A stretch of 64,000 bases of DNA from Pseudomonas entomophila (GTDB lineage Bacteria > Pseudomonadota > Gammaproteobacteria > Pseudomonadales > Pseudomonadaceae), in NCBI RefSeq assembly GCF_013523165.1, contig NZ_JAAMQI010000007.1:62001-126000 (forward strand), in the 5' to 3' direction. Position 1 is the stretch's first letter. Every line of letters begins with the position of its first letter. Below are positions 46,580-57,191 of this stretch, piece after piece. The translations under genes were made by a program, and so were the position numbers. Under the pieces are notes generated by a model. It saw only the letters and a program-made list of their open reading frames with translations. It made no database searches and was not told the DNA's origin.

Positions 46580-48748
46580 TCAATGCAGGGACGGGGCACG
46601 CAGCTGGGTCAGCACACGCTGCCAGGCTCGCTCGAACACCGGGCCATCTTCGAGCAACCGTACTTCGCCACGACGCAGGGCCATGGCCAGGCCGGCGCGG
46701 GTCCATTCGCGCACCTTACGTCCGGCGTGGTGAGTGAACACCAGTCGATCGGCCTCGTCCAAGGCTACCACCAGCTTGCAGCGATTCGACTCGCCATCGT
46801 CGGTGACGATCCAGTGGCCCACGCGCAGCGCACGAACGCTCGACAGCGAGGGGTCATCCGCCGCTGGCTGCCAGAGGGGGCCGCAGGCGGTTTCCTGTGG
46901 AACGGCCAGGACGATTTCATCCTGCACATGCACCAGTGCCTCCTGAACGTCCTCGTCGTCCTCCGTCTGGCTGCAGGCGCGCAGGTGCAGCTGCTGCAGA
47001 CGCTGGAAGAACGCACTCATGGCCGTCGATTCCATGGCCACGCCTGCCAACCCTTCACGCAACGCCTTGAGCAACCCCGGCACCCGTTCGAGCAGTTCCT
47101 GCCTGGCCAGTGTCTGCCGGTGTGGGGCCACGCTGAGCAACAGCGAGTCCATGGTCGCCAGGGCCTTGGACCACGGCAAGGAGCGCTCGCCGTGCTTGAG
47201 CCAGGCCATCAGCAACACCTGGCTCCAGCCGGTGACCAGCATGTCCACCACCATGTGCGGCATGAAACGCCCATGCAGGCGCAGGTTGAGTTCGCGTTGC
47301 ACGCTTTGCCGCGCCTGCAGCCAGCGCAGGCGCCCTTCCTCGGCATCGCGCACGCGCTGCTCGAGCCGGGCGGTGCGTTGGCGCTCCTCGTCGACGCGCG
47401 CCAGGCACTCGTTCAGCACGGCAGTGAACAGGCCCATGTCCTCGGCGAAATCGGCCAGCAGGCGGTGCACCAGGTGTTCGAGCGTGACCTGCACCCCTTC
47501 AGGAGACGCCTCGCCTTCCTCGCTCCACCCCATTCCGGCATCGGCGATCACCTGGATCAGGCGCCTGGCCGGATGCCCTGGATGATCGAAGAACCCCGCC
47601 TCCAGCAAAGCCGCCTTCATCACCGGCAGCCGTACACGGTCGATCAACGTCTTGAGCGCGCGCGGCAGGTTCGGGTCCGCCAGGAACTGATCGAACGTCA
47701 GCCCTACCAGGTCGATCACCGCTTCATCGTGTTCGGTGAGGCGGCACGCCAGCGACCCGCGCCTGGCGATGTGCGCCAGGGACTGCTCGAGTTGCTCGAC
47801 CACGCTCAGGGGCTCTGATTGCTCGGGGGCAAGGACGCGCTGCTGCAAGGCCGTCAACAAGCGCAACAGGTCATGCCCTTCGATGACCTGGGCGCCACGG
47901 CTGCCGGGCGCCTTGGCAGACAATCGCCCACGACGCTCGGCCAGCAGGCCGCACGCCGTCAAAAAGCAGGTACCGTCCACGCCTTTCTCCGGCGCCGTGG
48001 GTGCGTCGTCCTGGTTGGCGGGCAGTATGCTGCTCACTCGCTGGCCGTCTTGCGCACGCCGGCGCGGTGCGGACTTGAGGGCGCCGAGGACACCGGCGGC
48101 CATGAGCATCTGGTTGCTTTCGGCATACATCAGGTCCACATCGCGCAGAACGCAGCGATCGAAGAGTTTCACCAAGACCCGCTTGACCTGGGCGCTCACC
48201 TCCAGCATGTGCACCACACGCAGGAAGTAATCGCCGAGGCACCGCGGCCCCAAGGGATTGTGCTGCATGTCCAGCGGCGCTTCGAGCAGGTGATGCAGGC
48301 GCACGTTCAGGTGGTGCAGGGCCTGGCTGTCGCGCGCGATCGTGCGTTCGACCATGGCTTCGAGCACGGAGGCCGATTCGCGGTACTCCGGCGGGTTCCA
48401 GGCCTGGTCCACGGAGCGGGTCGGCCAGGTCGCGGCGCGCGAGCGAGCGATCTGATAGAACGCGTCATGGAACATATCCAGAAACGTGCGCTCTAAATGT
48501 TTGCGCTGCTGACGAATCTCGTGCATCGCATCGAGGATGAGACGTCGGTCATGGTCGCAGAAGGCCTTGTCCGCCAGCTCGAAGAGGGTGTCGTCGGCAA
48601 TGTCGAACAACGTGCGCAGACCCTGGTGCAACTGCAAGGCTGCCTTGTCGCGCACCTGCACGACCAGCATGGGCAGCCCGGGCTCGACGACGCGGACACC
48701 GGGTCGCATGGCCTGTGCCAGGTTCACAACGTTGCTTTCCTTGTACAT
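46580..48748 (-). CDS. DUF1631 family protein
   Basis: 722 residues from ATG 48748 (AAGGAG 6 bases upstream). The N-terminal third is DUF1631 (QGLRTLFDIADDTLFELADKA, LERTFLDMFHDAFYQIARS), the middle is a long, mostly helical region, and the end (KVREWTRAGLAMALRRGEVRLLEDGPVFERAWQRVL) is conserved in the family. A 50-residue low-complexity linker near residue 240 separates segments. No catalytic motif, signal peptide or span. Function unknown. The position between ampD and nadC is shared with P. aeruginosa. Confidence 0.88.
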   Translation of the reverse strand: MYKESNVVNLAQAMRPGVRVVEPGLPMLVVQVRDKAALQLHQGLRTLFDIADDTLFELADKAFCDHDRRLILDAMHEIRQQRKHLERTFLDMFHDAFYQIARSRAATWPTRSVDQAWNPPEYRESASVLEAMVERTIARDSQALHHLNVRLHHLLEAPLDMQHNPLGPRCLGDYFLRVVHMLEVSAQVKRVLVKLFDRCVLRDVDLMYAESNQMLMAAGVLGALKSAPRRRAQDGQRVSSILPANQDDAPTAPEKGVDGTCFLTACGLLAERRGRLSAKAPGSRGAQVIEGHDLLRLLTALQQRVLAPEQSEPLSVVEQLEQSLAHIARRGSLACRLTEHDEAVIDLVGLTFDQFLADPNLPRALKTLIDRVRLPVMKAALLEAGFFDHPGHPARRLIQVIADAGMGWSEEGEASPEGVQVTLEHLVHRLLADFAEDMGLFTAVLNECLARVDEERQRTARLEQRVRDAEEGRLRWLQARQSVQRELNLRLHGRFMPHMVVDMLVTGWSQVLLMAWLKHGERSLPWSKALATMDSLLLSVAPHRQTLARQELLERVPGLLKALREGLAGVAMESTAMSAFFQRLQQLHLRACSQTEDDEDVQEALVHVQDEIVLAVPQETACGPLWQPAADDPSLSSVRALRVGHWIVTDDGESNRCKLVVALDEADRLVFTHHAGRKVREWTRAGLAMALRRGEVRLLEDGPVFERAWQRVLTQLRAPSLH

Positions 48749-48932
48749 CCCGATCTCCTTGACAGGGCGCGTTACCAACGCCGCTGCGGGTCCCTATCCA
48801 CGAGGTCCATCAGCCTGACCTCGACCATGACGTCTGCCTCGCCACCTGGGCGCGCAAGAGCGGTCGTTATCACAGACCGTGAAACCCTGATAAAGCTCCC
48901 TTTACGATGACGAAAGGCAGCACGTCACGCGC

Positions 48933-49837
<905 letters not shown>

Positions 49838-49849
49838 AACGCGGACACG

Positions 49850-49886
49850 AAAAAGCCCGGGTCGCATGCGCGACACCGGGCTCGTT
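49850..49886. terminator. Shared terminator between nadC and trxB
   Basis: AGCCCGG/CCGGGCT with an inner GTCGC/GCGAC stem and ATGC loop. On the minus strand it runs into TTTTTC, so it fits trxB best; on the plus strand the tail is only moderately T-rich but the position after nadC suggests bidirectional use. Confidence 0.8.
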
Positions 49887-49931
49887 CGAGGTGCGCCCCG
49901 GCGCCTGCCGGGTGCCCTCACCCCTGTCGGG

Positions 49932-50915
<984 letters not shown>

Positions 50916-51015
50916 TCACGCAGGACCGTCGTCGTGGCGCCGGCGATGCCGGCTGGATGTTGAAGACCGCGACCTGCTGCCTGGAGCGCCGGCCGCGGTG
51001 AAGCAGCACTGCGTG

Positions 51016-51615
51016 TTACAGGCTGCTGGCGTTCTCGGCCAGGTAGTCGGCGACGCCCTGGGCATCGGCCTTCATGCCTTTCTGGCCCTTGCGCCAGCCA
51101 GCCGGGCAGACTTCGCCGTGCGCTTCGGTGAACTGCAGGGCCTCGACCAGGCGGACCATCTCGTCGACTTCACGACCCAGCGGCAGGTTGTTGACCACCT
51201 GGTGCTGGACCACGCCTTGCTGATCGATCAGGAACGATGCGCGTAGCGCAACGCCTGCTTCGTGCTCGATGCCGTAGGCACGGGTGATCTCGTGCTTGAC
51301 GTCGGCGACCATGGTGAATTCGACCGCGCCGATGCCGCCCTTCTCCACCGGCGTGCTGCGCCAGGCGTGGTGGGTGAACTGCGAGTCGATCGACACACCG
51401 ACCACCTCGACGCCCAGCTCGCGGAATTTGTCCATGCGATTGTTGTGGGCGATGATTTCCGACGGGCAGACGAAGGTGAAGTCCAGCGGCCAGAAGAACA
51501 GCACGACGTACTTGCCGCGCAGCGAGGACAGCTTGAAGCTGTCGACGATCGAGCCATCGCCCAGAACGGCGGCTGCATCGAAGTCCGGGGCCTGCTTGTT
51601 GACCAGAATGCTCAT
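51016..51615 (-). CDS. 2-Cys peroxiredoxin (AhpB-like)
   Basis: 199 residues. Peroxidatic Cys in DFTFVCPSEI (about residue 50) and resolving Cys in EVCPAGWRKGQKGM near 170 define a typical 2-Cys AhpC/TSA peroxiredoxin; GVSIDSQFTHHAW is also conserved. Thioredoxin, reduced by the adjacent TrxB, is the likely electron donor. An OxyR box lies 78 bases upstream of the ATG. Gene order matches P. aeruginosa ahpB, a known OxyR target. The start has AAGGAG 6 bases upstream. Confidence 0.95.
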   Translation of the reverse strand: MSILVNKQAPDFDAAAVLGDGSIVDSFKLSSLRGKYVVLFFWPLDFTFVCPSEIIAHNNRMDKFRELGVEVVGVSIDSQFTHHAWRSTPVEKGGIGAVEFTMVADVKHEITRAYGIEHEAGVALRASFLIDQQGVVQHQVVNNLPLGREVDEMVRLVEALQFTEAHGEVCPAGWRKGQKGMKADAQGVADYLAENASSL

Positions 51616-51692
51616 GGTGACTCCTTGTTAAGTCGAGATCCGAAGGGTTTGAAACGTGAGGGCACTGTAACGAGGTCGCAGAGAGTAAGGAA

Positions 51693-51729
51693 ATATCCAT
51701 CGACAATCCACCTCATAGCCCGACTCTAT
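51693..51729. promoter_or_regulatory. OxyR binding site upstream of the peroxiredoxin gene
   Basis: ATAT-N7-CAAT-N7-ATAG-N7-CTAT matches the OxyR pattern ATAG-N7-CTAT-N7-ATAG-N7-CTAT at 14 of 16 defined positions with all three spacers exact. It is in the region divergent to cysZ and 78 bases before the peroxiredoxin ATG. Confidence 0.8.
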
Positions 51730-51853
51730 CCCTCACGCGGTGCTCGATCGGCCCGGAACCTCGCGCTGTCATACCGCGTCACAGGCAGGCCGCTTCCGCC
51801 TGCCGCGCAAACTCGGTAAGGTCGGCGCACTTGTCGAACCTGGAGTGTCTTCG

Positions 51854-52618
51854 ATGCCTGTTCCCGTTCTGTCCGGCCCTCGCTACCTGCGTGAAGGGCT
51901 CAGGCTGGTGTTGAGCCCCGGCCTGCGCCTGTTCGTGCTGTTGCCGCTGCTGATCAACCTGCTGCTGTTCGGCGGCCTGGTGTACTTCGCCTGGCACCAG
52001 TTCGGTCTGTGGGTCGATACCCTGATGCCGAACCTGCCGGACTGGCTGAGCTTTCTCAGCTACCTCATCTGGCCGCTGTTCGTGGCCCTGGTGGCGCTGA
52101 TGGTGTTCTTCACCTTCACGATGGTCGCCAACATCATCGCCGCGCCGTTCAACGGGTTCCTGGCGGAGAAGGTGGAGGTCGTGGTGCGCGGCGAGGACCC
52201 GTTCCCGGCGTTCAGCTGGGGCGAGCTGGTCGCCATGGTCCCGCGCACCTTCAGCCGCGAGATGCGCAAGCTGGGTTACTTCCTGCCGCGCGCGCTCGGC
52301 CTGTTCGTCCTGTCGCTGATCCCGGTGGTGAACGTGATCGCCGCACCGCTCTGGCTGCTGTTCGGGGTGTGGATGATGGCCATCCAGTACATCGACTACC
52401 CGGCCGACAACAACAAGATGAGCTGGCAGGACATGCTCGCCTGGCTGCGCCAGAAGCGCTGGCAGAGCCTGGGCTTTGGTGGCGTCACCTACCTGGTGCT
52501 GCTGATTCCGCTGGTCAACCTGCTGATGATGCCGGCGGCGGTGGCGGGGGCGACGGTGTTCTGGGTGCGGGAAAAGGGTGAGACTCGTGCTGCAGGAACG
52601 CCCGCTCATCGCGCCTGA
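51854..52618 (+). CDS. cysZ: Sulfate transporter CysZ
   Basis: 254 residues from ATG 51854 (GGAG 8 bases upstream). Membrane protein with the start [30 protein letters not shown], long spans ([21 protein letters not shown]), the conserved [15 protein letters not shown] segment, and [31 protein letters not shown]. CysZ imports sulfate for cysteine synthesis. It is divergent from the peroxiredoxin gene and followed after 42 bases by a small Trp-rich protein gene. Confidence 0.95.
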   Translation: MPVPVLSGPRYLREGLRLVLSPGLRLFVLLPLLINLLLFGGLVYFAWHQFGLWVDTLMPNLPDWLSFLSYLIWPLFVALVALMVFFTFTMVANIIAAPFNGFLAEKVEVVVRGEDPFPAFSWGELVAMVPRTFSREMRKLGYFLPRALGLFVLSLIPVVNVIAAPLWLLFGVWMMAIQYIDYPADNNKMSWQDMLAWLRQKRWQSLGFGGVTYLVLLIPLVNLLMMPAAVAGATVFWVREKGETRAAGTPAHRA

Positions 52619-52660
52619 GACGGCCCCGGCGTGATCCAACCTCGTCCACAGGAGCTTCCC

Positions 52661-52876
52661 ATGAACCGCTTCAACCCTGCCAAGCTCAAGCTGTCGAAAT
52701 GGACCGCGACGCAACCGGTCAACCGTGAAAAGCACTTCCTGGTCACAGACCTGGAGCATGACGAGGCAGGTACTCTCCTGCGTGTGGAACTGCAGGCCGT
52801 GCACAGCGGACGCAGCGAGTGGCTGGACTGGCGGGTGCTGCGCGATGCCCAGGTGTGGGCGATGGGCTGGCGATAG
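52661..52876 (+). CDS. TIGR02450-type small tryptophan-rich protein
   Basis: 71 residues from ATG 52661 (AGGAG 6 bases upstream). The sequence MNRFNPAKLKLSKWTATQP followed by REKHFLVTDLE and EWLDWRVLRDAQVWAMGWR matches the small Trp-rich family with conserved NP.KLLLSKWTA. Function unknown, thought to be cytosolic. The close spacing to cysZ suggests cotranscription. Confidence 0.85.
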   Translation: MNRFNPAKLKLSKWTATQPVNREKHFLVTDLEHDEAGTLLRVELQAVHSGRSEWLDWRVLRDAQVWAMGWR

Positions 52877-52999
52877 CCGAGTGGCTGGCGGCTACCGCCC
52901 TTTGGCCGACCAGGCCTGGGGCGTGGTGCCTGAGAGCGCTTGACGCTCCACGCCTGCCAGCGACCAGCGTCACTGCTCCAGTCAGGGCGCCCCCTTCGT

Positions 53000-54316
53000 T
53001 CACCGCCCCAGTTGATGGGCGAACTGGCCCACGGCACCTACCACCTGGCGCGCACCGTCCTGGATCTCGGCGATCACGGCATCGGTCTGCCCCGCCAGCG
53101 CCAGGCTCTGTTCGGCCTGGCGTTTGCTGGCGTCGATGATCGCCACCGCGGCCTGGGCGAGTTTCTCGTTCTGCTTCACCACCTGGGCGATTTCCTCGGT
53201 GGCCCCACTGGTGCGCGACGCCAACTGGCGCACCTCATCGGCGACCACGGCGAACCCGCGCCCCTGTTCGCCTGCGCGCGCGGCCTCGATGGCGGCATTG
53301 AGCGCCAGCAGGTTGGTCTGCCCGGCGATGTCGCTGATGGTCTTGATGATCGCCCCGATGACCCGCGACTGCTTGTCCAGCGCCTCGATGCTCTCGGCCG
53401 CCTGCTGCATGCACGCCTCCAGCTCGCGCATCACCCCCATCGACTGGCTGACCACCTCACTGGCCTTGCGCGCACTGGCGTCGGTCTGCACCGAGGTCGA
53501 ATGGGCGATGTCGGCTGCCCTGGACACGGCGTGTTCCTGGTTGATCTGGTCGGTGATCACGGTGGCGAACTTGACGACCTTGTAGAGCACGTCGTGGGCA
53601 TCGAAGATCGGGTTGTACGAGGCCTCGAGCCAGATGGTGCGGCCACGCGAATCGACGCGCTGGAAGCGATCGGCGACGTATTCGCCGCGTCGCAGCTTCT
53701 CCCAGAAGGCCTGGTAATCGGACGAGCGTGCCTGCTCGGGGTCGCAGAAAAGACGGTGGTGCTTGCCGCGAATCTGCTCCAGCGTGTAGCCCGTCGCCTC
53801 CAGAAAGCGCTCATTGGCGGTCAGCACTTCGCCCTCGAGGTTGAATTCGATCACCGCCGTGGAGCGTTGCAGGGCCTTGATCAGGCTTTCATGCTCGCGC
53901 GACGTCTTGATGGTACGGGTCAGGTCGCTCGAGTGGATGGTGAAACACCTGATACGGCCCGAGGCATCCAGCACCGGTTGCAGGATCGAACGCAGCCAGG
54001 CCTCTTCGCCATCGCCACGCAACAGCCTGAAGGCCCCGTGGTAATGCTCGCCGTTGCGAATGGCACGGCTCATGCGCTGGTGGAATTCCAGGTTCTTCAC
54101 ATGCGGCGGCACGATGTCGTCGAGCGGTCGTCCGATCAGTTGCTCGGCGCGGTAATGCATGTCTCGTTCGAAATTGCCGTTGACCGACTCGATGCGTCCT
54201 TGTGGATCGAGCTGAAGTACCAGCATCTCGTTGTCGAGACTCGTCTTGATCTGCAAGACCGACAACAGGTCGTCACGCAGGCGCTGGAGTTCTTTCTTCA
54301 GTTTGTTGTGGAACAT
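53000..54316 (-). CDS. Soluble PAS-PAS chemoreceptor (BdlA-like)
   Basis: 438 residues from ATG 54316 (GGAG upstream). Two PAS domains (about 25-130 and 145-255; second has [18 protein letters not shown]) precede a short MCP signalling domain with the hairpin region [35 protein letters not shown]. There is no membrane span, so it is a cytosolic receptor of the BdlA/Aer2-like type, linked in P. aeruginosa to biofilm dispersal and c-di-GMP. A flagellar-like promoter half site (GCCGATGG, 54361-54354) is possible but poorly spaced. Confidence 0.88.
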   Translation of the reverse strand: MFHNKLKKELQRLRDDLLSVLQIKTSLDNEMLVLQLDPQGRIESVNGNFERDMHYRAEQLIGRPLDDIVPPHVKNLEFHQRMSRAIRNGEHYHGAFRLLRGDGEEAWLRSILQPVLDASGRIRCFTIHSSDLTRTIKTSREHESLIKALQRSTAVIEFNLEGEVLTANERFLEATGYTLEQIRGKHHRLFCDPEQARSSDYQAFWEKLRRGEYVADRFQRVDSRGRTIWLEASYNPIFDAHDVLYKVVKFATVITDQINQEHAVSRAADIAHSTSVQTDASARKASEVVSQSMGVMRELEACMQQAAESIEALDKQSRVIGAIIKTISDIAGQTNLLALNAAIEAARAGEQGRGFAVVADEVRQLASRTSGATEEIAQVVKQNEKLAQAAVAIIDASKRQAEQSLALAGQTDAVIAEIQDGARQVVGAVGQFAHQLGR

Positions 54317-54386
54317 GACCGCTCTCCTGGAGGGCACCGAGGGTTCGTTGACAGGCCATCGGCCAGCTGCGAGCGATTCTTGAGTG

Positions 54387-54406
54387 GCGTGAACAAATAT
54401 TCACGC
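54387..54406. promoter_or_regulatory. Perfect dyad between the receptor and glycosyltransferase genes
   Basis: GCGTGAA and TTCACGC flank a 6-base AT-rich centre. The geometry suits a dimeric regulator. It lies 71 bases before the receptor ATG and 74 before the glycosyltransferase start. Confidence 0.45.
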
Positions 54407-54428
54407 GCCAACCTTTGGCCTCGAGGCG

Positions 54429-54451
54429 TCGTCATGCAGTGGTCATGACGA
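54429..54451. promoter_or_regulatory. Second perfect dyad upstream of the glycosyltransferase gene
   Basis: TCGTCATG and CATGACGA flank a 7-base centre, 29 bases before the glycosyltransferase ATG; it could be an operator or a leader hairpin. Confidence 0.4.
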
Positions 54452-54479
54452 TGACACGTCGCTGCAACGGAGCAGGTCC

Positions 54480-55718
54480 ATGCTGTCCTGCATGAGCACA
54501 CCGTCCCTGCGTATCACCCTGGTCAGCGAAACCTTCCCACCCGAGATCAATGGCGTGGCCACGACGCTTGGGCGCCTGACCGAGGGGCTGCGACAGCGCG
54601 GCCATGCCGTGCACGTGCTCCGGCCTCGTCAACCGGTCGATCTGGCGACACCGCCAGGGCCGGAGGTCATGCTGTCCCGGGGATGGCCACTGCCGGGCTA
54701 CCCCGGCTTGCAATGGGGCGAGATTTCCGTGCACGCGCTGGTGCGTCAGTGGCGCAAGGAACGGCCAGACGTGCTCTACATCGCCACCGAGGGCCCCCTG
54801 GGGCTGAGCGCCCTGCGTGCGGCGCGACGGCTGGGCATCGCCGTGGTCAGCGGCTTCCACACGAATTTCGCGCAGTACGCCGGGCACTATGGGTTCGGCC
54901 TGCTGACCCGGCCGGTGACCCACTACCTGCGCTGGTTTCATCGCCGCACCGCGCTGACGCTGGTGCCGAGCCTCAGCCAGCAGACCGAACTGGAACGGCG
55001 TGGATTCGAACGCCTGGCGCTCCTGAGCCGGGGCGTCGACGCCACGCTGTTCACGCCCTGTCGGCGCAGCCAGGCATTGCGTGACGGCTGGGGCATGGGT
55101 GCGGACGATATCGTGGTGCTGCATGTCGGACGGCTGGCGCTGGAGAAGAACCTGGGCGTGTTGGCTCCCTGCCTGCTGGCCCTGCGTCACGCTCATCCCC
55201 AGCGCCGTGTACGCCTGGTGGTCGTCGGCGACGGACCGCAACGCGCCGCCCTGGAGCGCGTGATGCCGGACGCCATCTTTTGCGGCGTGCAGCAGGGCGA
55301 CGCGCTGGCGGCGCACTACGCCAGTGGCGATCTGTTCCTGTTTCCGAGCCTGACCGAGACCTTCGGTAATGTCGTGCTCGAAGCCATGGCCTCAGGCCTG
55401 GGGGTGGTGGCCTATGACAAGGCCGCCGCCGCCCAGCACATCCGCCACGGCGACAACGGCGTACTGGCAATGCCAGGTGATCAGGCTGCCTTCATCGAAG
55501 CGGCCAGCTGGTTGCTGGAAGAAAGCGAGCATTTGCGCCGGGTGCGGCTCAATGCCCGGTGGCACGCCAGCCGACAAGGCTGGTCGACGATCGTCGAGCA
55601 GTTCGAAGGTTACTTGCGTGAGGCATGCCGGCCCGCGAGCGTGACGCTGAGCGCGTTGCCAGGTGCAAGCCTGGACCGTGTGACGCCGCCTGCGACGAAC
55701 GCCTTGTCGACGGAGTGA
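54480..55718 (+). CDS. GT4-family glycosyltransferase
   Basis: 412 residues from ATG 54480, favoured over ATG 54492 because GGAG lies 8 bases upstream of it. GT-B fold: N-terminal SETFPPEINGVATTLGRLTEGLRQRGH, middle GFHTNFAQYAGHYGFG, C-terminal nucleotide-sugar domain VLHVGRLALEKNLGVL and the EX7E motif PSLTETFGNVVLEAMASG. This branch resembles mannosyl- and sulfoquinovosyl-type lipid glycosyltransferases, but acceptor and donor are not deducible. No membrane span. Monocistronic. Confidence 0.88.
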   Translation: MLSCMSTPSLRITLVSETFPPEINGVATTLGRLTEGLRQRGHAVHVLRPRQPVDLATPPGPEVMLSRGWPLPGYPGLQWGEISVHALVRQWRKERPDVLYIATEGPLGLSALRAARRLGIAVVSGFHTNFAQYAGHYGFGLLTRPVTHYLRWFHRRTALTLVPSLSQQTELERRGFERLALLSRGVDATLFTPCRRSQALRDGWGMGADDIVVLHVGRLALEKNLGVLAPCLLALRHAHPQRRVRLVVVGDGPQRAALERVMPDAIFCGVQQGDALAAHYASGDLFLFPSLTETFGNVVLEAMASGLGVVAYDKAAAAQHIRHGDNGVLAMPGDQAAFIEAASWLLEESEHLRRVRLNARWHASRQGWSTIVEQFEGYLREACRPASVTLSALPGASLDRVTPPATNALSTE

Positions 55719-55750
55719 GCCTGCCCCTCGGTCACGGCGCGTGCGTGACG

Positions 55751-56233
55751 TCAGGCCAGGGCTTTTTCGATGGCCTGGACCACCGACGGGTCATCAGGTG
55801 ACGTACGCGGGGAGAACCGCGCCAGCACACGCCCATCCTTGCCTACCAGAAACTTCTCGAAATTCCAGGTGATGTCCCCTGGGAATTCGGCGCCCTCGCC
55901 TGCCAGCAGACGGTACAGGGGGTGGCGATGCGCCCCGTTGACCTCGAGCTTGGCGGCCATGGGGAAGCTGACCCCATAGGTCAGGCGGCAGAACTGCTGG
56001 ATGTCCTGCTCGGTGCCTGGCTCCTGCCCGGCGAACTGGTTGCACGGCAGGCCCAGCACCGTCAGGCCACGCGCGCTGTAACGCTGGTAGAGGTCCTCCA
56101 GTGCCTGGTACTGCGGCGTCAGCCCGCACTTGGAGGCAACGTTGACCACCAGCGTCACGCCGCCCTTGAACGGTGCCAGGGGTAACGGTGCGCCCTCCAG
56201 GGTCTGCAAGGTGAGGTCGTGAAACGCACTCAT
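55751..56233 (-). CDS. Glutathione peroxidase (Cys type)
   Basis: 160 residues from ATG 56233. The peroxidatic residue is cysteine in NVASKCGLTPQYQ, with the conserved Gln in GLPCNQFAGQEPG and Trp in ITWNFEKFLV. The second cysteine in GLPCNQF is the resolving type, so reduction by thioredoxin is as likely as by glutathione. Complete length. It is convergent with the glycosyltransferase and downstream of slyD on the same strand, but separated from it by a strong terminator. Confidence 0.95.
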   Translation of the reverse strand: MSAFHDLTLQTLEGAPLPLAPFKGGVTLVVNVASKCGLTPQYQALEDLYQRYSARGLTVLGLPCNQFAGQEPGTEQDIQQFCRLTYGVSFPMAAKLEVNGAHRHPLYRLLAGEGAEFPGDITWNFEKFLVGKDGRVLARFSPRTSPDDPSVVQAIEKALA

Positions 56234-56283
56234 GGTGAAGCCCCCCATCGTGTCGGTCATCGCGGCAATGCCCATTGCACATC

Positions 56284-56344
56284 AAAAAGGCGCTGGGCGC
56301 GCCGGCCATGCGTCCAAGGGCGCATGGCCGGCGTACTCAGCGCC
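56284..56344 (-). terminator. Large composite terminator after slyD
   Basis: A 13-bp perfect stem (56300-56312 with 56321-56333) sits on an outer 7-bp stem (GGCGCTG/CAGCGCC) with a 4x4 internal loop, and the minus strand continues into five T. It is 30 bases after the slyD stop. Confidence 0.88.
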
Positions 56345-56374
56345 TCGTGTCTGTTTCTGAGCGTAGCGCAGAAA

Positions 56375-56860
56375 TCAGTGCTGGTGACCGCCTTCGCCAT
56401 GGATATGACGATGAGCGATTTCTTCGTCGGTGGCGTCACGCACGTCGACGACCTTGACCTTGAAGTTCAGGCGCTGGCCCGCCAGCGGGTGGTTGCCGTC
56501 GACGGTCACGTCGTCGCCGTCGAGGTCACGGATGGTGACGATCTGCATCTGGCCGTCCGGCGCCGAGGCGTGGAACTGCATGCCGACTTCCAGTTCGTCG
56601 ACGCCTTCGAACATGCTGCGGTTCAAGGTGCTGACCAGCTCGGCCATGTATTCGCCGTAGGCTTCTTCAGGCTCGATGGCAACGTTCAGCTCGTCACCGG
56701 CCTGCTTGCCTTCCAGTGCCTTTTCCAGGCCTGGAATGATGTTGCCTGCACCGTGCAGGTAGACCAGCGGCGCACCACCGGCGGAGCTGTCGATGACCTC
56801 CCCGGCGTCGTTGGTCAGGGTATAGTCGATCGAGACAGCCTTGTTGGCGGCAATCAGCAT
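56375..56860 (-). CDS. slyD: FKBP-type peptidyl-prolyl isomerase SlyD
   Basis: 161 residues. FKBP domain split by the IF chaperone insert as in SlyD: IDYTLTNDAGEVIDSS, LVYLHGAGNIIPGLEKALEGKQAGDEL, then PEEAYGEYMAELV and NHPLAGQRLNFKVKVVDVRDAT. The C-terminal tail is His-containing (AHRHIHGEGGHQH) and could bind nickel, but is much shorter than in E. coli. Its start codon is only 13 bases from the start of the opposing DUF3565 gene. Confidence 0.93.
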   Translation of the reverse strand: MLIAANKAVSIDYTLTNDAGEVIDSSAGGAPLVYLHGAGNIIPGLEKALEGKQAGDELNVAIEPEEAYGEYMAELVSTLNRSMFEGVDELEVGMQFHASAPDGQMQIVTIRDLDGDDVTVDGNHPLAGQRLNFKVKVVDVRDATDEEIAHRHIHGEGGHQH

Positions 56861-56873
56861 GGGGAGGAGACCT

Positions 56874-57161
56874 TTGCAAAAGAATGTAGAACGGACAAGT
56901 GTAACCAAGGCATCGCGCGATTGCGAACGCACCTCCGAAGATGTCGTCTCCACCAGTCGGATGGTCGCTTTTCATCAGGACGACCAGGGCCATTGGGTGG
57001 TCGAGCTGTCCTGCGGGCATACCCAGCATGTACGCCACCAGCCGCCCTGGCAGGTGCGTCCCTGGGTGCTGGACGCCGATCGCCGGGCTGCGTGCCTGGG
57101 GCAGGTATTTGCCTGCGGTTGGTGCGCTCGAGGGGCGGATGGGACTACTCTTGGCGCCTGA
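56874..57161 (+). CDS. DUF3565 family protein
   Basis: 95 residues if begun at TTG 56874, supported by GGAGGAG 5 bases upstream; the conserved part starts at MVAFHQDD (ATG 56961), which is an alternative start giving 66 residues. The family signature is GHWVVELSCGHTQHVRHQPPWQVRPWVL followed by a CGWC pair; Cys and His positions suggest zinc binding. Function unknown. It is divergent from slyD with the two 5' ends almost touching, and 30 bases upstream of pta. Confidence 0.8.
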   Translation: MQKNVERTSVTKASRDCERTSEDVVSTSRMVAFHQDDQGHWVVELSCGHTQHVRHQPPWQVRPWVLDADRRAACLGQVFACGWCARGADGTTLGA

Positions 57162-57191
57162 CGTTTCCCTTCGCTGCGTTCGAGAGCCTGC

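Noticed and set aside
54354..54384. FliA promoter for the BdlA-like receptor
   Set aside because: GCCGATGG is a fair -10, but the -35 TCAA is one base out of register or CAAG is poor at the right spacing, so I mention it only as a possibility.
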